From Pedosphaera sp. (lineage in GTDB: Bacteria; Verrucomicrobiota; Verrucomicrobiia; Limisphaerales; SIAT01): 9,740 nt of DNA. Both the position numbers and the translations under genes were made by a program. Location: positions 1 through 9,740 of the forward strand of contig SIAT01000058.1 of assembly GCA_009691645.1 (NCBI GenBank). The letters run 5' to 3'. This document shows positions 5,618 to 9,740 of the stretch, piece by piece. Position 1 is the stretch's first letter. Each line of letters opens with the position of its first letter. The notes under the pieces are model-generated. The model had not been told where the DNA came from, did not search any database, and saw only the letters and a list, made by a program, of their open reading frames with translations.

Positions 5618-7834
5618 ATGGACTGGCTCCAAGCCCTCGACGTCGCCCTTTTCCGTTTCGCCAATTCGGCCTGTGCCAACGCGTTCTTCGATTGGCTCAT
5701 GCCGATCCTGAGCGACGACAAGTTCTTCTTTCCGTTCATCGGCATCGGCGCCGTCGGCCTGCTCTGGAAGGGCGCGCGTCGTGGCCGCCTCCTCGTCTGT
5801 CTCCTGTTGCTCGGTGTGCTGGGCGACGTGCTTATCTGCGACACCATCAAGAAGAGTGTGGCGCGTCCGCGGCCTTTTGCCGCCATCGGTTCGGTGCGTC
5901 AAAAGAACTATCAGAAACCCGGCTACACCGTGACGCCTGCCGAAGTGGCCAAGCCACCGAGCGAAGGATTCGGGCGCCGCAGCATGCCGAGCGGCCACTC
6001 TTTCAATTCCTTCTGCGCCGCGATGCTCGTTCTGCTTTTCTATCGCCGCGCTGGCTTGTGCGTTCTCGTGTTCGCCGCCGGCGTTGCTTTCTCGCGTGTG
6101 TATAACGGCGTGCATTATCCGAGCGACGTGACCGCCGGCGGCCTGCTCGGGGCCGGGTATGCGATCGCGTTGGTTGTCGGCCTCGACTGGCTTTGGCGGA
6201 AGATCGGCGCGAATTGGTTTCCGCTTTGGTGGCAGCGCTTTCCTTCATTATTGAATCCCGACGCAAAGAGCGAAGACTCCACTCGTCATCAGTCGGCCAC
6301 CATCCACCAGCATTGGGTACGGCTCGGGTATCTGCTCATCGCCGTCCTTTTCTGCGTGCGACTTGCCTACATCGCCGGTGACACCATCGAACTGAGCGAG
6401 GACGAGGCTTATCAATGGCATTGGGCCAAGCATCCCGCGCTCTCCTACTTCAGCAAACCGCCGATGATCGCCTACGCGCAGGGACTCGGTACCGCGGTCG
6501 CGGGTGATAACGCCTTCGGCGTGCGCTTGCTCTCGCCCATCATCGGCGCCCTCATCCAACTGTTGCTCCTTCGGTTTTTCGCGCGTGAAGTGACCGCTCG
6601 CGCCGGGTTCTGGCTTGTCGCCATCGTCATCACCACCCCACTGCTTGCAGTCGGTTCGATGTTGATGGTGGTGGATTCCGTCACCGTTCTTTTCTGCACA
6701 CTCGCGATGTTCTCCGGTTGGCGCGCGGTGAAGGAGGATTCCACCAAACATTGGCTTCTCACCGGCCTCTGGATGGCGCTGGGTTTTCTCAGCAAATACA
6801 TCACGCCGTTCCAAGTGCTCGGTTGGATTATTTTCTTCTCTCTCTGGAAACCGGCGCGCGCGCGACTGCGTCGGCCCGGCCCGTGGTTCGCGCTCGGGAT
6901 TGCTGCGCTCGGCGTTGTGCCGGTGTTGATTTGGAATCAGCAACACGATTGGATTGCCCTTCGTCACAACGTCGAGCGCGCCGGTCTCGCGCATGAATGG
7001 CGTTTCAATCCGAACTTCGCCGTGGATTTCTTCGTCGCCGAGTTCGGTCTGCTAAACCCCATCTTCTGCGTCGCTGCCATCTGGGCCGTTGTCGTCACGC
7101 TGCTGCGTCATCGTCACGATCCGCTTCGGCTTTTCCTCTTCAGCATGAGTGTGCCGATCTTCGTCATCTACATGCTCTGGACCCTCCGCGCGCGCGTTCA
7201 TCCGAACTGGCCCGCGCCCGCCATCCTGCCGCTGCTCGCGTTGATGGCGTTGCACTGGGAGAACCGTTCGCGAGAAACGGGCGCGATGGCAATCAAGCGC
7301 TGGCTCGGTGCCGGCGTTGCTTTGGGGTTCGTCGTCGTCGTTTTCCTGCATGACACCGGCCTCATCACGAAGATCACCGGCAAGTCGATCCCGCATCAGA
7401 AGGATCCGCTCGCGCGCGTGCGTGGTTGGTCGGCCACGGCGCGAATCGTCGAAACGGAACGGCAGAAGCTCGCCGAGGTTTCCGGCGGCCTTTCCGTTTT
7501 TATCATCGGCTCTCATTACGGCATCACCTCCGAGCTTTCCTTTTACATTCCCGAATCGCGTGCGCGCGTCGCCGCTGGCAGGGAGGCGCTGGTCTATTAC
7601 CAGTCGAGCGATCATCCCGAGAATCAATTTTATTTCTGGCCCAGCTACACGCACTACAAAGGCGACAGTGCGATTTATGCGCAGATCGTGAAGAGCAGTG
7701 CCAAGCCCGGCCCGCCGCCGGAACGGCTCGTGAAGGAGTTCGGCAGCGTCACGGACCTCGGTACGCGCGAGGTCGTCGCCGGCGGTAAAGTCGTCCGCAC
7801 ACTTCAACTCTTCGCCTGCCGCGATCTGCGATGA
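5618..7834 (+). CDS. Fusion of PAP2-type lipid phosphatase and family 39 glycosyltransferase
   Basis: This 738-residue polytopic membrane protein joins two enzymes. The N-terminal part (about 1-200) is a PAP2 phosphatase with all three motifs: K78-X6-R85-P86, P124-S-G-H127, and S159-R160-X5-H166-X3-D170. A short polar linker (about 208-225) leads to a GT39/ArnT-like glycosyltransferase with the acidic motif E261-D262-E263-A-Y after its first membrane segment, SKPP at the next loop, many further membrane segments, and a soluble C-terminal part (about 610-738). GT39 enzymes use polyprenyl-phosphate sugars on the outer face of the inner membrane, and PAP2 enzymes dephosphorylate lipid phosphates or pyrophosphates. 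Modification of lipid A or another envelope glycan, with carrier recycling, is inference. The reading frame is continuous across the junction. A GTG at 5615 directly precedes the preferred ATG. The gene end overlaps the next start by 4 bases. Confidence 0.9.
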   Translation: MDWLQALDVALFRFANSACANAFFDWLMPILSDDKFFFPFIGIGAVGLLWKGARRGRLLVCLLLLGVLGDVLICDTIKKSVARPRPFAAIGSVRQKNYQKPGYTVTPAEVAKPPSEGFGRRSMPSGHSFNSFCAAMLVLLFYRRAGLCVLVFAAGVAFSRVYNGVHYPSDVTAGGLLGAGYAIALVVGLDWLWRKIGANWFPLWWQRFPSLLNPDAKSEDSTRHQSATIHQHWVRLGYLLIAVLFCVRLAYIAGDTIELSEDEAYQWHWAKHPALSYFSKPPMIAYAQGLGTAVAGDNAFGVRLLSPIIGALIQLLLLRFFAREVTARAGFWLVAIVITTPLLAVGSMLMVVDSVTVLFCTLAMFSGWRAVKEDSTKHWLLTGLWMALGFLSKYITPFQVLGWIIFFSLWKPARARLRRPGPWFALGIAALGVVPVLIWNQQHDWIALRHNVERAGLAHEWRFNPNFAVDFFVAEFGLLNPIFCVAAIWAVVVTLLRHRHDPLRLFLFSMSVPIFVIYMLWTLRARVHPNWPAPAILPLLALMALHWENRSRETGAMAIKRWLGAGVALGFVVVVFLHDTGLITKITGKSIPHQKDPLARVRGWSATARIVETERQKLAEVSGGLSVFIIGSHYGITSELSFYIPESRARVAAGREALVYYQSSDHPENQFYFWPSYTHYKGDSAIYAQIVKSSAKPGPPPERLVKEFGSVTDLGTREVVAGGKVVRTLQLFACRDLR

Positions 7835-8706
7835 TGATCGAACTGGGTTGCCAACACCGTTTCGCCGTCCGCGACTACGACCTCGCCGCGACGCTCGGCT
7901 GCGGGCAGGCCTTCCGCTGGCGCGAGCGCAACGGCGTGTGGGAAGGGGTTGTGGATGGACGCTGGGTGAGCCTGCGCCAGCCGGATGAGGGCTCGATTCT
8001 CGCGCTCACCGCCGCGCCTCAAGCGGACTGGGACTGGCTCGCCGATCATCTCCAGACGACGGTTGATCTGTCCGCCGTGCTCGCCACGTTTCCTGATGAT
8101 GCGCCGATGCGCGCGGCGGTCGCGCATGGCCGCGGCCTGCGTCTTCTTCAGCAGGAGCCGTGGGAATGCCTTGCCTCGTTCATCTGCTCCTCGACGAAGC
8201 GGATCGTGCAGATCCAGCAGATCATCGCGTTGCTCAGCGAACGTTTAGGCGAACCCGTCGCCGTCCCACACGGCCACGCGCCGGCGTTTGCCTTCCCATC
8301 GCCGGAACGCCTCGCCGCGGCGAGCGAGGCCGAGCTGCGCCTGTGTAAGATGGGCTTTCGCGCGCCGAACCTTCGCAATGCCGCGCTGCAAGTCTCCAGC
8401 GGCGGCCTGCGTCTGGTGGATCTGCACTCGCATTCCTGCGCGATCGCGCGCGTGGAATTGGAGAAGCTCCCCGGTGTGGGCCGCAAGATCGCCGATTGCG
8501 TGTTGCTGTTCGCGTACGGTTTTCAGCAGGCGTTCCCCGTGGATGTCTGGGTGATGAAGGCGCTGCGCCAGCTCTATTTCCCGCGCCGGCGTCCCACTCC
8601 GCAACGGCTTCGCAGCTTTTCCGAAACCCATTTCGGCGCCAACGCCGGCTACGCGCAGCAGTATCTCTTCCACTACATGCGTACTCGCGGGCGGAGAAAG
8701 AAATGA
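7831..8706 (+). CDS. ogg: 8-oxoguanine DNA glycosylase, OGG1-like (bifunctional glycosylase/AP lyase)
   Basis: The 291-residue protein has the OGG1 layout. The N-terminal domain contains CGQAFRW, where Gly25 matches human Gly42 that reads the 8-oxoG N7 hydrogen. The helical domain contains QEPWECLASFICSS (about 108-121). The helix-hairpin-helix is LPGVGRKIADC (213-223), with catalytic Lys219 and Asp238 spaced exactly as human Lys249 and Asp268. Cys223 matches human Cys253. The predicted job is excision of 8-oxoguanine from DNA in base excision repair. The human Asn149-Asn150-Asn151 run is replaced by Thr122-Lys123-Arg124 and Arg154 by Gln127, so recognition of the opposite cytosine may differ. 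An AlkA-like role is less likely given Gly25 and the Lys/Asp pair. The start overlaps the previous stop (ATGA), and a second ATG at 7834 is an alternative. No Shine-Dalgarno is present. Confidence 0.87.
   Translation: MMIELGCQHRFAVRDYDLAATLGCGQAFRWRERNGVWEGVVDGRWVSLRQPDEGSILALTAAPQADWDWLADHLQTTVDLSAVLATFPDDAPMRAAVAHGRGLRLLQQEPWECLASFICSSTKRIVQIQQIIALLSERLGEPVAVPHGHAPAFAFPSPERLAAASEAELRLCKMGFRAPNLRNAALQVSSGGLRLVDLHSHSCAIARVELEKLPGVGRKIADCVLLFAYGFQQAFPVDVWVMKALRQLYFPRRRPTPQRLRSFSETHFGANAGYAQQYLFHYMRTRGRRKK
8693..8696 (+). promoter_or_regulatory. Shine-Dalgarno of the comB-like gene
   Basis: GGAG ends 6 bases before the ATG at 8703 and lies within the last codons of the glycosylase gene. It supports the start at 8703 over the longer reading frame that opens upstream inside the glycosylase gene. 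Confidence 0.6.
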
Positions 8707-9476
8707 ACCGTTCGAAGCCCACATCATTGGACGTTCTGTTCACACCGGCCGAGTTCGAGGCGCTTTCATCGCGCGATCTTTCGGGCACGACCTGCGTTGT
8801 GTTCGACGTGCTCCGCGCCACGAGTTCGATGATCACGGCGCTGGCCAACGGCGCCGAGGCGATCCTCCCCGCGGCCGATATTCCCGAGGCGATGGAGATC
8901 CATCGGCAACGGCCGGAAGTGCTTTTGGCGGGCGAGCGAGACGGTCTTCGGATCGGCAGGGAACTCACCGGCAGCGTCGCTTTCGACCTCGGCAATTCAC
9001 CCCGCGAGTTCACCGCGGAAAGGGTGGCCGCCCGGACCATCGCGATGACCACCACCAACGGCACGCGCGCACTCAAGGCCTGCGCGAACGCCCGCACCGT
9101 GCTGATTGGCGCGTTCCTGAATCTCGGCGCGCTCACGGCGTGGATTGACCGCGAGCGCCCTAGCCTCCTCCTCCTCGTCTGCAGCGGCACCCGCGAAGAA
9201 GCATCGTACGAGGACACGCTCGGCGCGGGCGCCCTGTGCGCCGCCGTGTGGAGTTCCTACGCTTCAGGGCACGTGGCTGATTCCGCCCAGATCGCCCGCG
9301 AGATTTACCTTGCTGCCAAGGGTGACCTGCTCGCGGCCGCCGGTCGCCACGCCCGCAACGCGCGCCGACTGCTGGAGATGCCCGACATTCGGGACGATGT
9401 GGCCTTCTGCCTGCGCCTCGATGCCCATCCCATCCTTGCCGTGCTCGGGAAAGATGGCCGTGTTCGTCGCGGCTAA
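8703..9476 (+). CDS. comB: 2-phosphosulfolactate phosphatase, ComB family
   Basis: This 257-residue protein carries the ComB family pattern: VVFDVLRATSSM near the N-terminus (Asp35, Arg38), GNSPREF (Gly97-Asn98-Ser99-Pro100) and MTTTNGTRAL (115-124), then an LVCSGTR segment and a DTLGAGAL segment. In methanogens ComB removes phosphate from 2-phosphosulfolactate, the second step of coenzyme M synthesis, with Mg2+. Homologues are widespread in bacteria that do not make coenzyme M, where the substrate is often uncertain. No other coenzyme M or sulfolactate gene (comA, comC) is in this window, so the pathway assignment is weak although family membership is strong. The ATG overlaps the glycosylase stop by 4 bases and has a Shine-Dalgarno. 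It is the last + strand gene and is followed by a convergent gene. Confidence 0.87.
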   Translation: MNRSKPTSLDVLFTPAEFEALSSRDLSGTTCVVFDVLRATSSMITALANGAEAILPAADIPEAMEIHRQRPEVLLAGERDGLRIGRELTGSVAFDLGNSPREFTAERVAARTIAMTTTNGTRALKACANARTVLIGAFLNLGALTAWIDRERPSLLLLVCSGTREEASYEDTLGAGALCAAVWSSYASGHVADSAQIAREIYLAAKGDLLAAAGRHARNARRLLEMPDIRDDVAFCLRLDAHPILAVLGKDGRVRRG

Positions 9477-9536
9477 GGCCTTGCCGGGATCCAAATCCTC
9501 TGTTCCAACGGTCATTCCTGATGTGACAGGTCATGC

Positions 9537-9568
9537 AATTGCCTTGTCCATGGAGGGACAAAGCAATT
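9537..9568. terminator. Strong inverted repeat between convergent genes, candidate bidirectional terminator
   Basis: AATTGCCTTGTCC (9537-9549) and GGACAAAGCAATT (9556-9568) form a 13-base stem with one mismatch around a 6-base loop. It starts 60 bases after the comB stop and lies about 50 bases beyond the stop of the minus-strand gene. Its position fits a shared terminator. The T-run after the stem is poor on both strands and the stem ends are AT-rich, so a protein-binding palindrome or other RNA structure is possible. Confidence 0.5.
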
Positions 9569-9608
9569 TCACCCTCCGAACCGCCTTGTTTACCCTTTGG
9601 CAACGCGC

Positions 9609-9623
9609 TGATCGTGCCGATCA
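9609..9623. repeat. Short perfect inverted repeat over the minus-strand stop codon
   Basis: TGATCG (9609-9614) and CGATCA (9618-9623) are perfect inverted copies around a 3-base loop, with GCGC on both outer sides (9605-9608 and 9626-9629) that could extend the stem past a small bulge. It covers the TGA (9621-9623) of the minus-strand gene and could help to stop transcription or stabilise the mRNA end. Confidence 0.35.
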
Positions 9624-9740
9624 CGGCGCGATTCTTTGGCGAAAGGTCCGCCAATTGAGGCGGAACGCTGGGCTGAATTCGTGCGGCTTCTCAGTCATCC
9701 AGCGATCGAGCGCGGCGGGCGCGATCCATCGCCCGTCGTC
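9621..9740 (-). CDS. C-terminal end of an unidentified minus-strand protein (partial)
   Basis: Reading the minus strand from the window edge, 39 codons run open until TGA at 9623-9621. The tail contains LDRWMTEKPHEFSPAF and ends in TFRQRIAP. The composition is protein-like, with several Trp, Phe and charged residues, and 30 of the 39 codons end in G or C, as expected for genes in this GC-rich DNA. It is convergent with comB, and the inverted repeat at 9537-9568 sits between them. I do not recognise the family. It is too short and lacks a start inside the window, so it could still be a chance open frame. Confidence 0.5.
   Translation of the reverse strand, partial: DDGRWIAPAALDRWMTEKPHEFSPAFRLNWRTFRQRIAP

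Noticed and set aside
8234..9217. 327-codon minus-strand open frame opposite ogg and comB
   Set aside because: It is Arg/Ser-rich, has no motif, and covers the junction of two confident overlapping genes.
9597..9625. TTGGCA at 9597 as a -35 for a rightward promoter
   Set aside because: No -10-like hexamer occurs 16-18 bases downstream, and no + strand gene follows within the window.
9160..9654. 164-codon minus-strand frame containing a CMTCH sequence, briefly considered as a cytochrome-like protein
   Set aside because: The motif is not a CXXCH heme site (only two residues between Cys and His), the frame overlaps comB, and it conflicts with the better minus-strand frame ending at 9621.
9647..9664. 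TCCGCC-N6-GGCGGA inverted repeat
   Set aside because: It lies inside the probable minus-strand coding end, and 6-base GC palindromes are common in this DNA.

Overview
The window is GC-rich bacterial chromosome carrying housekeeping genes, tightly packed and almost all on the + strand. No rRNA, tRNA, CRISPR array, transposase or phage gene is visible. The organism is inferred, not proven. High GC, scarce Shine-Dalgarno sequences, a 371-residue sigma-70 factor with a Lys/Ala/Pro-rich N-terminal tail, and two TTGC(C/G)(A/G)-N17-TAGTTT promoters placed directly against start codons all fit a Verrucomicrobiota-type genome (Pedosphaera/Limisphaera-like). A 16S or marker-gene search would be needed to confirm this.

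Layout. (1) 86-1817: a membrane-anchored SppA-type signal peptide peptidase followed after one base by uracil phosphoribosyltransferase (upp), with a promoter at 50-78. (2) 1867-2997: an M24-family (Xaa-Pro aminopeptidase-like) metallopeptidase with its own promoter at 1829-1857. (3) 3110-3814: a YugP-type membrane zinc metallopeptidase with a strong Shine-Dalgarno. (4) 3909-9476: a probable five-gene run made of a primary-type sigma-70 factor, adenine phosphoribosyltransferase (apt), a fused PAP2 phosphatase/GT39 glycosyltransferase, an OGG1-type 8-oxoguanine DNA glycosylase and a ComB-like 2-phosphosulfolactate phosphatase. The last three overlap by 4 bases at each junction. (5) 9477-9740: a convergent intergenic region with a strong inverted repeat, then the C-terminal 39 codons of a minus-strand gene that runs off the window.

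The genes do not form one pathway. Three proteases or peptidases cover membrane and peptide turnover, two phosphoribosyltransferases salvage uracil and adenine using PRPP, one enzyme modifies envelope glycans or lipids, and one repairs oxidised DNA. No clearly new defence or mobile system was found. The most interesting points are the repeated promoter/start architecture that implies leaderless mRNAs, the PAP2-GT39 fusion, the basic tail and altered -10-reading residue of the sigma factor, the loss of cytosine-reading residues in the OGG1-like enzyme, and the minus-strand gene end at the right edge.
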